Below, piece after piece: positions 1-5,296 of a stretch of DNA of 9,810 nt; the stretch's first letter is position 1, and every line of letters begins with the position of its first letter. The position numbers were made by a program, and so were the translations under genes. This stretch comes from Solirubrobacterales bacterium (GTDB lineage Bacteria; Actinomycetota; Thermoleophilia; Solirubrobacterales; Solirubrobacteraceae), in the NCBI GenBank assembly GCA_009781575.1, contig WQXW01000038.1:1-9810 (forward strand). The letters run 5' to 3'. Under the pieces are notes generated by a model. It had not been told where the DNA came from. It saw only the letters and a list, made by a program, of their open reading frames with translations, and did not search any database.

Positions 1-10
1 CACGAGCGGA

Positions 11-48
11 GCGGCGCCCGCATGGCCCGTGCCACTGGCGGGCGCCGC
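11..48 (-). terminator. Strong GC-rich hairpin downstream of the cupredoxin/Fn3 gene
   Basis: An 11-bp perfect inverted repeat (GCGGCGCCCGC at 11-21, its reverse complement at 38-48) with a 16-nt loop lies 68 nt beyond the stop of the minus-strand gene ending at 116. No T-run follows on the minus strand, so it could be a U-less actinobacterial terminator, or simply part of whatever lies left of the window. The rest of 1-115 shows nothing else. Confidence 0.35.
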
Positions 49-115
49 CCCTGGGGCATCCCGCACCCTCTCCCTCAGCCGGGGAGCCCTCTCGCTGGCG
101 ATCCGCAGCCCGCCC

Positions 116-1573
116 TCATCGGCGCACCACCGCGGAGCGGCTCATCACGAGCGCTTTGCCGTGAGTCGGCGTGATCGTCAGCTTCACGGTCACGGCCAAG
201 CGATGGTGGCGGCGCACCGCGCCCTCGGCCCTCGGGCTGAGCATAACCGAGAACGAGACCTTGCCGGCGCGCAGCCCCGTGCGCACCAGTGTGCCCACCC
301 GCACCGGCGCGCCGTGCTTGTTCTTCTTGGCCTTTGCCAGCGAGGCGCTCGCGGCCAGCAGTTCGATCTGGAGGCGCCCGCCGACACCGGATCTCGAGAT
401 CTCCACCGAACCGCGCACCACTCCGCCCTTCTGGGTGGAGGCGAGCTGGAAGGCTCCCCCGGGCGATTCGCCTTCTTCGCCGACCGGCGTGGAGCTGGTT
501 CTCGTCGTCGTGGTCGAGGTTGTGCTGGTGGGAGCCGGCGGCTGGCCGGTGGAGGTCGAGGTGGTCGAGGTGGTCGAGCTGGTCGAGGTGGTCGTGGTGG
601 TCTGGGCCAGCGTGGTAAACGACATCCCTTCGCCTGGTGCTGTCGTGCCCGCTCCGTAAACGGCCACGAGTTGGTAGTAGTAGGGGGTGCCCGGCGAGAG
701 CCCGGTCAGCGTCGCGTGAACGGGCTGAGCCGTGCGGCCGCTACCGGCTTCCGTCTTGGTCGTTTCGCTCCCATACGCGGTGGTGGTGCCGTACTTGAAG
801 TAGTAGGAGGTGGCCTGCCCTTCGGGATTCACGCTGCCGTTGAGCGTGGCTTCCGTCTGGGTGACCCCTGTGGCCTGTTCCGTGGTCGCGGTGGGAGTGC
901 CAGGGGATGCGGTGGTTTCGAACGTCAGATCGGGGCCCGGCACAGTGGTGTTGGCGGCCCCGTACACCGCGACCAGCCGGAAGTGGTATGGGGTGTGCGG
1001 CGTGAGGCCGGTCACCGCCGCGGACGCAGCCACGCCGGCGCTGCCGCTCCCAGCCGACGTTTCGGTCGTTTTGCTCCCGTATGCGGTCGTTGGGCCATAT
1101 TCGAAGTAGTAAGAGGTGGCCTGGCCCTGAGGATTCACGGTGCCGTTGAGCGTGGCTCCAGTTTCGGTGACCCCCGTGGCATGTTCTGTGGTAGCCGTGG
1201 GTGTCGGAGTGCCGACCGTGATGGTGCCCGACATTTTCATGCCGTGGTAGGAGCAGTAGTAGGTGTAGGTGCCTTCCTTGGTGAAGGTGCACGATCCTTT
1301 CCAGTTGCTGCTCGACGAGCTGTCAACGGGAACGCCGGATTCGCAGGAGGGGGTTTCGGGGCCCCCGCTCCAGACGATGCCGTGGGGGATCCCGCTCGGG
1401 TTTTCGAACATCACCGACCCGGGGGCCCCGAGAGTGACCTTTTCCGGCGACCACGTAATCTGGCTCGTGCCCTGCACGGTCGCGGAGCTGGCGAGACCCG
1501 TCACGGCCGGAACCACCGCGATCGCTGCGCCAACCGCCGCCGCCAGCGGTAGGTAGCGCCTGCGCAATCTCAC
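116..1573 (-). CDS. Secreted cupredoxin-Fn3-like multidomain protein
   Basis: Exported protein of 485 residues with a predicted blue-copper domain; function likely extracellular copper binding or electron transfer, substrate unknown. The N-terminus RLRRRYLPLAAAVGAA is a basic stretch plus hydrophobic segment, with a partial twin-arginine pattern (RRRYL). Residues about 32-120 form a plastocyanin/pseudoazurin-like domain with ligands His64, Cys107, His110 and Met112 or Met114 (YYCSYHGMKM). Two Fn3-like repeats follow (about 124-224 and 225-323, each with ATLNGxVNPxGQATSYYF). Next is a Thr/Ser-rich linker (about 324-362), then a basic C-terminal beta-type domain of unknown function. I chose GTG 1573 over the in-frame GTG at 1642: the ECF-type promoter at 1659-1684 would start transcription near 1652, leaving no room for a ribosome site before 1642, whereas a GGCGGGGCGAGGG stretch precedes 1573. 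Diverges from the sigma gene and is probably controlled by it. Confidence 0.85.
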   Translation of the reverse strand: MRLRRRYLPLAAAVGAAIAVVPAVTGLASSATVQGTSQITWSPEKVTLGAPGSVMFENPSGIPHGIVWSGGPETPSCESGVPVDSSSSSNWKGSCTFTKEGTYTYYCSYHGMKMSGTITVGTPTPTATTEHATGVTETGATLNGTVNPQGQATSYYFEYGPTTAYGSKTTETSAGSGSAGVAASAAVTGLTPHTPYHFRLVAVYGAANTTVPGPDLTFETTASPGTPTATTEQATGVTQTEATLNGSVNPEGQATSYYFKYGTTTAYGSETTKTEAGSGRTAQPVHATLTGLSPGTPYYYQLVAVYGAGTTAPGEGMSFTTLAQTTTTTSTSSTTSTTSTSTGQPPAPTSTTSTTTTRTSSTPVGEEGESPGGAFQLASTQKGGVVRGSVEISRSGVGGRLQIELLAASASLAKAKKNKHGAPVRVGTLVRTGLRAGKVSFSVMLSPRAEGAVRRHHRLAVTVKLTITPTHGKALVMSRSAVVRR

Positions 1574-1877
1574 GACCCTCGCCCCGCCTTTCGCTTCTGA
1601 TGTGACCTTGCCGCGAGGCGCGCGCCGGCCGACTGCGCGCACCCCCTCTAGGACCTATGACGCCGGTCGCGACCGATTGTTCCCGCGCTGGAGCCAAAAT
1701 GTCCACTCAGATGGCCGCCAAAAGGGCCGCTGCGCCGCGCGCGCAGAGGCCGGTGGCCGGCGCCGGGCCGGAGCGCATCCACACGGATGCTCGCGGAGGC
1801 GCTAGAGTCGGCTCTCGGCAGCAATCGCATCGACGCCTCCGGCCGTCGCGCCGGACCCACCAAGAGGACCCCCACGA
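1574..1877. other. Divergent intergenic region between cupredoxin gene and sigma operon
   Basis: This 304-nt gap holds the minus-strand ECF-type promoter and, nearer the sigma gene, a small inverted repeat GCATCC-acac-GGATGC (1775-1790) that might be an operator or mRNA hairpin. A GGCCGGTGGCCGGCGCCGGGCC-like GC-rich block precedes it (about 1748-1770). I cannot identify a convincing promoter for the sigma gene. The ribosome site of the sigma gene (AGAGGA, 1863-1868) is at its right end. Confidence 0.5.
1659..1684 (-). promoter_or_regulatory. ECF-sigma-type promoter of the cupredoxin/Fn3 gene
   Basis: On the minus strand, GGGAAC (1684-1679) is followed by a 16-nt spacer and CGTC (1662-1659), then ATAGG. 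This matches the general ECF pattern (GGAAC, 16-17 nt, CGTC). The spacer contains a perfect 12-bp palindrome, CGGTCGCGACCG (1664-1675). Predicted start of transcription is near 1652, giving a leader of about 80 nt to GTG 1573. The ECF sigma gene lies immediately divergent. No comparable site was seen facing the sigma gene itself. Confidence 0.6.
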
Positions 1878-2492
1878 GTGCGCGCCCTCGATCCGCAGTC
1901 AATGACCCGGCACATCGATCGGCTCTACCGTGCGGCGTGGTCGCTGTGCGGCTCGCGCGAGGACGCCGAGGATCTGGTCCAGGAGACCTTCGCGCGGGTG
2001 CTCGCCAAGCCCCGCACCCTGCGCGGCGACGACGAGTTGTCGTACCTGATGCGGGTGCTCCGCAACACCTTCCTCACCACCCGGCGCACCACCAAGCGCC
2101 GCCCGGTGACCTCCGCCACGCTGGAGGAGGTGGTGGTGGTCGATCGCCAGCCGATGGGCCGTCCCGACGAGGCCCTCGACGTGCACGGCCTCTACGAGGC
2201 GATCTCCTCGCTGCCCGAGGACTTTCGTTTGGCGCTCGTCGCGGTCGACATGCTGGGGCTCTCCTACCGCGAGGCCGCCCGCGTGCTGGGCGCGCGCGAG
2301 GCCACGATCACCACCCGGCTGTTCCGCGCGCGCCGCCAGGTGGTGGACGCGCTCGAGGCGCCCGCGCCCGACGAGGCCCCCGCCCGGGCCGAGGCGCCCC
2401 AGCGCCGTGGCGGCGCAGCGGCGCCGCGGGGGTCCTCGCGACGGGAAGGCGCCGGCCCCGCGGGGAGTCTTGCCAAGCAGGGGACCCAATGA
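1878..2492 (+). CDS. ECF RNA polymerase sigma factor (sigma-70 family, group 4)
   Basis: Alternative sigma factor of 204 residues that directs RNA polymerase to ECF-type promoters. Region sigma-2 spans about residues 13-70 (LYRAAWSLCGSREDAEDLVQ, ETFARVLAKP, SYLMRVLRNTFLTTRR). Region sigma-4 spans about 104-160 (LPEDFRLALVAVDMLGLSYR and a helix-turn-helix EAARVLGAREATITTRLFRARR). The last 45 residues are Ala/Pro/Arg-rich and probably disordered. GTG 1878 is preferred because AGAGGA (1863-1868) lies 9 nt upstream; ATG 1902 is a possible alternative and would keep both domains. The gene is followed 1 nt later by the anti-sigma gene, so the pair is co-transcribed and probably translationally coupled. 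The divergent ECF-type promoter makes the cupredoxin/Fn3 gene a likely target. The signal sensed cannot be read from sequence. Confidence 0.93.
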   Translation: MRALDPQSMTRHIDRLYRAAWSLCGSREDAEDLVQETFARVLAKPRTLRGDDELSYLMRVLRNTFLTTRRTTKRRPVTSATLEEVVVVDRQPMGRPDEALDVHGLYEAISSLPEDFRLALVAVDMLGLSYREAARVLGAREATITTRLFRARRQVVDALEAPAPDEAPARAEAPQRRGGAAAPRGSSRREGAGPAGSLAKQGTQ

Positions 2493-2493
2493 C

Positions 2494-3288
2494 ATGACAA
2501 CGACCGATCTGCCAGGCGATATCCAGTCGGACCTCACCGCGCTCGCCGACGGCTCGCTCCCGGCCGACCGTCGCGCGCGCGTGCAGGCGCAGATCGACGG
2601 CTCACCGGAGCTGGCCGGCGAGCTCGACGTTCAGCGGCGCGCTGTGGCTCTGAGCCGCGCCGCCGACCAGCGCGCGCCACGGGAGCTGCACGAGCGGGTC
2701 CAGGAGCTGGCGCGCACGTCCCCGCGCCCCCGCCGTCGCCGGCCGGCGGTGCCCACCGCCCGCGTGGCCTTCGGCCCGGCCCTCGCCGGTGCCGCGGCGG
2801 CGCTGGTGGCCGCCGCGGTCGTCGTGGGGCTGCTGGTGGGCGGCGGCACCTCGGGCCTCACCTTCGCCCAAGCCACCGCTCCCACCGTGCGCGCCGCCAC
2901 GATCGCGGCGCCCCCGCGCCAGAGCGGCGCGCCCGCGTGGCTCAACGTCTCCACCGAAGGCATCCACTTCCCCTCCTACTGGGGCAGCGCGTGGAGCGCT
3001 TCCGGTGCGCGTGTCGATCGCATCGCCGGCCAATCGGTGACCACGGTGTTCTACGAGAGCCCCGCCGGCACTCGCGTGGGCTATGCGATCGTCGGCGGCC
3101 GCGCGCCCGCCGCGCCGGGCGGTCGCGTGGTCTGGCACGGCGGGGTTCCCTACCGGCTGCTGAACGTCAACGGCGTCCCCACGATCACCTGGACCCGCAG
3201 CGGACACGCCTGCATCATCTCCGGGCACGGCGTCGACAACGCCACGCTCATGCGCCTGGCCGGCTGGAGCGCCACCGGCGCCGCGTGA
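2494..3288 (+). CDS. Membrane-anchored anti-sigma factor, zinc-motif-less
   Basis: A 264-residue protein that probably sequesters the ECF sigma factor encoded 1 nt upstream. Residues about 8-75 (LTALADGSLPADRRARVQAQ ... ELHERVQEL) look like an anti-sigma helical domain, but the usual HxxxCxxC zinc motif is absent. An Arg-rich juxtamembrane stretch (78-84) leads into one membrane segment (about 94-118, Ala/Val/Leu-rich). The outer domain (about 130-264) has Trp/Tyr/Gly-rich beta-type sequence including TVFYESPAGTRVGYAIVGG and a lone Cys in SGHACIISG. ATG 2494 is chosen because AGGGGA (2479-2484) lies just upstream; the same frame is open to 2407 inside the sigma gene, but that region is the sigma tail. 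The assignment rests mainly on operon position and topology, since the N-terminal similarity is only general. Confidence 0.8.
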   Translation: MTTTDLPGDIQSDLTALADGSLPADRRARVQAQIDGSPELAGELDVQRRAVALSRAADQRAPRELHERVQELARTSPRPRRRRPAVPTARVAFGPALAGAAAALVAAAVVVGLLVGGGTSGLTFAQATAPTVRAATIAAPPRQSGAPAWLNVSTEGIHFPSYWGSAWSASGARVDRIAGQSVTTVFYESPAGTRVGYAIVGGRAPAAPGGRVVWHGGVPYRLLNVNGVPTITWTRSGHACIISGHGVDNATLMRLAGWSATGAA

Positions 3289-3329
3289 CCCCACATGCAC
3301 ATGGGAAGAGTGGGCGCTGCCGTGGGGTC
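3287..3329 (+). terminator. Hairpin overlapping the anti-sigma stop codon
   Basis: GACCCCAC (3287-3294) pairs perfectly with GTGGGGTC (3322-3329), an 8-bp stem with a 27-nt loop. The left arm begins within the TGA stop codon (3286-3288). It is followed by a T/G-rich stretch GTTGTTGCTGTTGG. It could end the sigma/anti-sigma transcript before the separate cupredoxin gene. The absence of an uninterrupted T-run limits confidence. Confidence 0.42.
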
Positions 3330-3341
3330 GTTGTTGCTGTT

Positions 3342-3370
3342 GGAAACCTCTTGTCTTCGTCCAACGCGTT
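3342..3370 (+). promoter_or_regulatory. Weak ECF-like promoter candidate before the small cupredoxin gene
   Basis: GGAAAC (3342-3347) and CGTT (3367-3370) resemble ECF elements, but the 19-nt spacer is longer than the 16 nt seen at the divergent gene. If used, transcription would start near 3377, 24 nt before the ATG at 3401, which is sensible geometry with the AAGGAG site in between. This is a suggestion only. Confidence 0.22.
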
Positions 3371-3400
3371 CAACGTGAGGCACGGAAGGAGCGTCGACCC

Positions 3401-3772
3401 ATGAGAGCACGAGCAACGAGCGCACGAGCGCTTGGCACACTCGCCGCCGCAATCGCAATCCCGGCGGCCGCGACCCTCGCGATCGCGATCCCCGCGCCGG
3501 CGTCCGGTAAAACCGCGCACACCGCCGGCACCCACACGGTGACCCTGAAGAGCCTTCGCTTCCACCCCGGGACACTCACGATCAAACGGGGCGAAAGCGT
3601 CACGTGGAAGTGGGGCGAACACCTGCCCCACAACGTGAGCGGCTCGGGCTTCAAATCCAAAACCCAGTCCTCCGGCTCCTTCACCGCGCGCTTCACCAAA
3701 CGGGGCACCTTCAACTACGTGTGCACCATCCACGTGAAGCTCGGCATGCGCGGCAAGATCGTGGTTCGCTGA
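3401..3772 (+). CDS. Small exported cupredoxin (plastocyanin/azurin-like)
   Basis: A 123-residue type 1 copper protein, probably an extracytoplasmic electron carrier. An N-terminal signal sequence (about 1-36: Arg-rich start, then Ala/Ile/Leu/Pro-rich core ending in PAPASG) precedes a cupredoxin domain (about 42-123). The copper ligands are all visible: His77 (LPHNV), Cys108, His111 and Met116. The spacing C-x2-H-x4-M is that of plastocyanin. The ATG at 3401 has a strong ribosome site, GGAAGGAG (3384-3391), 9 nt upstream. It lies 112 nt after the anti-sigma gene, beyond a hairpin, so it is probably its own transcription unit. The gene shares its copper fold with the divergent cupredoxin/Fn3 protein at 116-1573 but lacks the extra domains. 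The redox partner is unknown. Confidence 0.92.
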   Translation: MRARATSARALGTLAAAIAIPAAATLAIAIPAPASGKTAHTAGTHTVTLKSLRFHPGTLTIKRGESVTWKWGEHLPHNVSGSGFKSKTQSSGSFTARFTKRGTFNYVCTIHVKLGMRGKIVVR

Positions 3773-3880
3773 GCGCTCCTCCCGCCCGCGGTTGAATTGG
3801 GTGTGGCTCTTCTCGAGGGACGAGCACGCCCCCACGGGTCGAGCTCCGGGCGGGCGCTCGCTCCAGCGGTGTCGGGCGAG

Positions 3881-4022
3881 CAGCGGCCGTTGCGTGTTTT
3901 GTTTTCAGGATTGGTTCCGCGCGGAATGAATCCTCTTTTTGAATCCCCCAACGGTCCCTCCGACAGGAGTGTTCGAGGCCGCGCCGCGGTGTAAGGCTTT
4001 GACGGGAAAGCGCGGCCACCCG
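3881..4022 (+). repeat. Dispersed intergenic repeat, copy A
   Basis: One of three copies of an AT-richer element (others at 6278-6411 and 9223-9329). Parts in order: a T-rich lead (TGCGTGTTTTGTTTT); a 28-bp near-palindrome centred on TTCCGCGCGGAA (3907-3934); CTTTTTG; GAATCCCCCAACGG; a mini-hairpin CTCC-gaca-GGAG (3958-3969); GTGTTCGAGGCCGCGCCG; then a segment TTTGACGGGAAAGCGCGGCC shared only with copy B. Copies A and C are nearly identical over about 105 bp. Not recognised as a named family. Confidence 0.9.
3907..3940 (+). terminator. Hairpin plus T5 inside repeat copy A
   Basis: The 28-bp near-palindrome has outer arms AGGATT/AATCCT and inner stem TTCCGC/GCGGAA. Only two of its 14 arm positions are not Watson-Crick (a G-G mismatch and a G-T wobble). 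It is followed by TTTTT at 3936-3940. It lies 134 nt after the small cupredoxin stop on the same strand and could serve as its rho-independent terminator. Confidence 0.55.
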
Positions 4023-4099
4023 CGCCGCGTCGGACGTGGTACTCCCCGCCGAGAGAACCGCTTCAGCGAGCGGAATGCTCGTCCTCCACGAGAGCCACA

Positions 4100-4115
4100 C
4101 CCACCGCCGGGTGGG
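4100..4115 (-). terminator. Possible hairpin terminator after folK
   Basis: CCCACC (4100-4105) and GGTGGG (4110-4115) form a 6-bp stem with a 4-nt loop, 9 nt past the folK stop codon on the minus strand. There is no T-run. It would mark the end of the folate cluster transcript. Confidence 0.3.
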
Positions 4116-4124
4116 CACGCGCGC

Positions 4125-4718
4125 TCAGGCGGGCAGCGCCAGTGGCGGCCCCGCCCAGCGCACGCCCTCGTCGGGGGGCAGCGCCGCCAGCGCGTCCGCC
4201 AGGCGCGGCCCGCCGGGCACCCCCAGCTCGAAGTCCAGCTCCAGCGCGGGGATCAGCACGAACCGGCGGTTCAACACCTGTTCGTGCGGGAGCGTCATGC
4301 GCTCGTGGGACAGCTCCAGCTCGCCCAGCAGCAGGATGTCGATGTCGATCGGCCGCGGGCCGTGACGGCGTCCCCGCTGCGGGCGCCCCAGCTCGCGCTC
4401 CACGCGCTTGGCCGCGTCCAGCAGCTCCAGCGGCTCCAGCGACGTGTCCGCCAGCACGCACGCGTTCAGGAACGCCGGCTGGTCCAGCACCTCCCCCACC
4501 GGGTCGGTGTCGTACAGCGAAGAGCTCCGCGTGGGGCGCACGCCCACGCCCGGCAGCGCCGCCACCGCCCGCTCGAGCCAAACCCGCCGCTCGCCCACGT
4601 TGGAGCCCAGCCCCAGCAGCGCCCTGCGCACCGGCAAGCAGGGCTCCGCCGGCACCGGAACGGGCTCCGCCGGCACCGGAACCGGCTCAGCCGGCACGGG
4701 CTCGGCTGGCATCGTCAT
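4125..4718 (-). CDS. folK: 2-amino-4-hydroxy-6-hydroxymethyldihydropteridine pyrophosphokinase
   Basis: HPPK transfers pyrophosphate from ATP to 6-hydroxymethyl-7,8-dihydropterin, making the substrate of FolP. Family signatures are clear: ALLGLGSNVGER (33-44), SLYDTDPVGEVLDQPAFLNA (67-86), the Mg/ATP motif GRRHGPRPIDIDILLLG (116-132, with the two Asp of DID) and LPHEQVLNRRFVLIPALEL (143-161). The core is normal length. The first 30 residues are an added AEPVPV/PAEPV repeat encoded by a perfect 21-bp tandem duplication (4641-4682). ATG 4718 is preferred, 29 nt after the folB stop with GGGTGAG just upstream. GTG 4631 would give a protein starting at VRRALLGLGS without the extension and cannot be excluded. 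Last gene of the cluster. Confidence 0.95.
   Translation of the reverse strand: MTMPAEPVPAEPVPVPAEPVPVPAEPCLPVRRALLGLGSNVGERRVWLERAVAALPGVGVRPTRSSSLYDTDPVGEVLDQPAFLNACVLADTSLEPLELLDAAKRVERELGRPQRGRRHGPRPIDIDILLLGELELSHERMTLPHEQVLNRRFVLIPALELDFELGVPGGPRLADALAALPPDEGVRWAGPPLALPA
4641..4682. repeat. 21-bp perfect tandem duplication near the folK 5' end
   Basis: GGGCTCCGCCGGCACCGGAA plus C is present twice in direct succession, and more diverged units continue to about 4740. On the minus strand the repeats encode the Pro/Ala/Glu/Val stretch that precedes the FolK core. The period is a multiple of three, so the reading frame is kept. Confidence 0.9.
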
Positions 4719-4747
4719 CGGCTCACCCGGCACCGGCACCGGCTCGG

Positions 4748-5296
4748 CTATTCGCCGGCCTCGCGCCAGACCTCCACCGACACTTCCTCCACCGCCAGCG
4801 GGATCGGCGGCTCCGGCTTGGTGGCCTTCACCCACACCCCCTCCAGCTCGTAGTCGCCGATCAGGCGGTCCGCGATCGTGCTGCACAGCCGCTCCAGCGT
4901 GCGGTGGGAGCGCTGCTGGGCCACCAGCGCCACCAGCTGGCAGACCTCCCCGTAGTCGACCGTGTCCTCCACGCGGTCGGTGTTGGTCGCGTCCACTTCG
5001 CCCAGGTCCAGGCGCAGATCGAGCATCAGCCGCTGGCCCACCTCGCGCTCGGCCTCGCTCACGCCGTGGTGGGTGTACAGCGACAGCCCCGTTATCTCGA
5101 GCGTGACCGATTCCAGCGCCTCCTCGCGCTCGTCCTCCTCGTCCTCCTCCGCTTCCTCGCGCTCGATGTCGTGCTCGACCTCGCCCTCGAGCTCCTCTTC
5201 GAACCCGTCCTCCGGCTCCCCCCGCCCGCCCCGGCGCGGCCGTTCCTGACCGTCCCCGCTCAGCCCCTCACGTTCGTCGTGCTCCTCGCGGTCCAT
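4748..5296 (-). CDS. folB: Dihydroneopterin aldolase with acidic N-terminal extension
   Basis: DHNA converts 7,8-dihydroneopterin to 6-hydroxymethyl-7,8-dihydropterin and glycolaldehyde, feeding FolK. The core (about 63-182) carries VTLEITGLSLYTHHGVSEAE, EREVGQRLMLDLRL, DTVDYGEVCQLV, HRTLERLCSTIADRL and the VKATKPEPPIP segment with the catalytic Lys. Usual length is about 120 residues. Here roughly 60 residues precede the core, of which about 28-62 are very Glu/Asp-rich. I see no ATG, GTG or TTG in frame between ATG 5296 and the core, so the extension appears genuine. The start overlaps the folP end by 37 nt, indicating coupled expression with folP. The ribosome site is weak. Confidence 0.93.
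   Translation of the reverse strand: MDREEHDEREGLSGDGQERPRRGGRGEPEDGFEEELEGEVEHDIEREEAEEDEEDEREEALESVTLEITGLSLYTHHGVSEAEREVGQRLMLDLRLDLGEVDATNTDRVEDTVDYGEVCQLVALVAQQRSHRTLERLCSTIADRLIGDYELEGVWVKATKPEPPIPLAVEEVSVEVWREAGE

Larger units (their letters stand above)
3773..4124. other. Convergent intergenic region holding repeat copy A
   Basis: This 352-nt gap lies between the converging small cupredoxin and folK genes. It contains repeat copy A (3881-4022) with its hairpin-T5 terminator, a small inverted repeat CCGCT-6nt-AGCGG (4058-4073), and a CCCACC/GGTGGG hairpin just past the folK stop. No coding sequence is convincing: the short open frames crossing the repeat recur only because the repeat recurs. 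Confidence 0.6.

Noticed and set aside
29..1552. Long plus-strand open frame opposite the cupredoxin/Fn3 gene
   Set aside because: The minus strand has signal peptide, copper ligands and Fn3-like repeats; the plus translation is Gly/Arg/His-rich noise.
3797..3994. Short protein VPRGMNPLFESPNG-type, recurring in all three repeats
   Set aside because: The recurrence follows from the DNA repeat; hairpin and terminator structure explain the conservation, and no ribosome site precedes a start codon in the copies.
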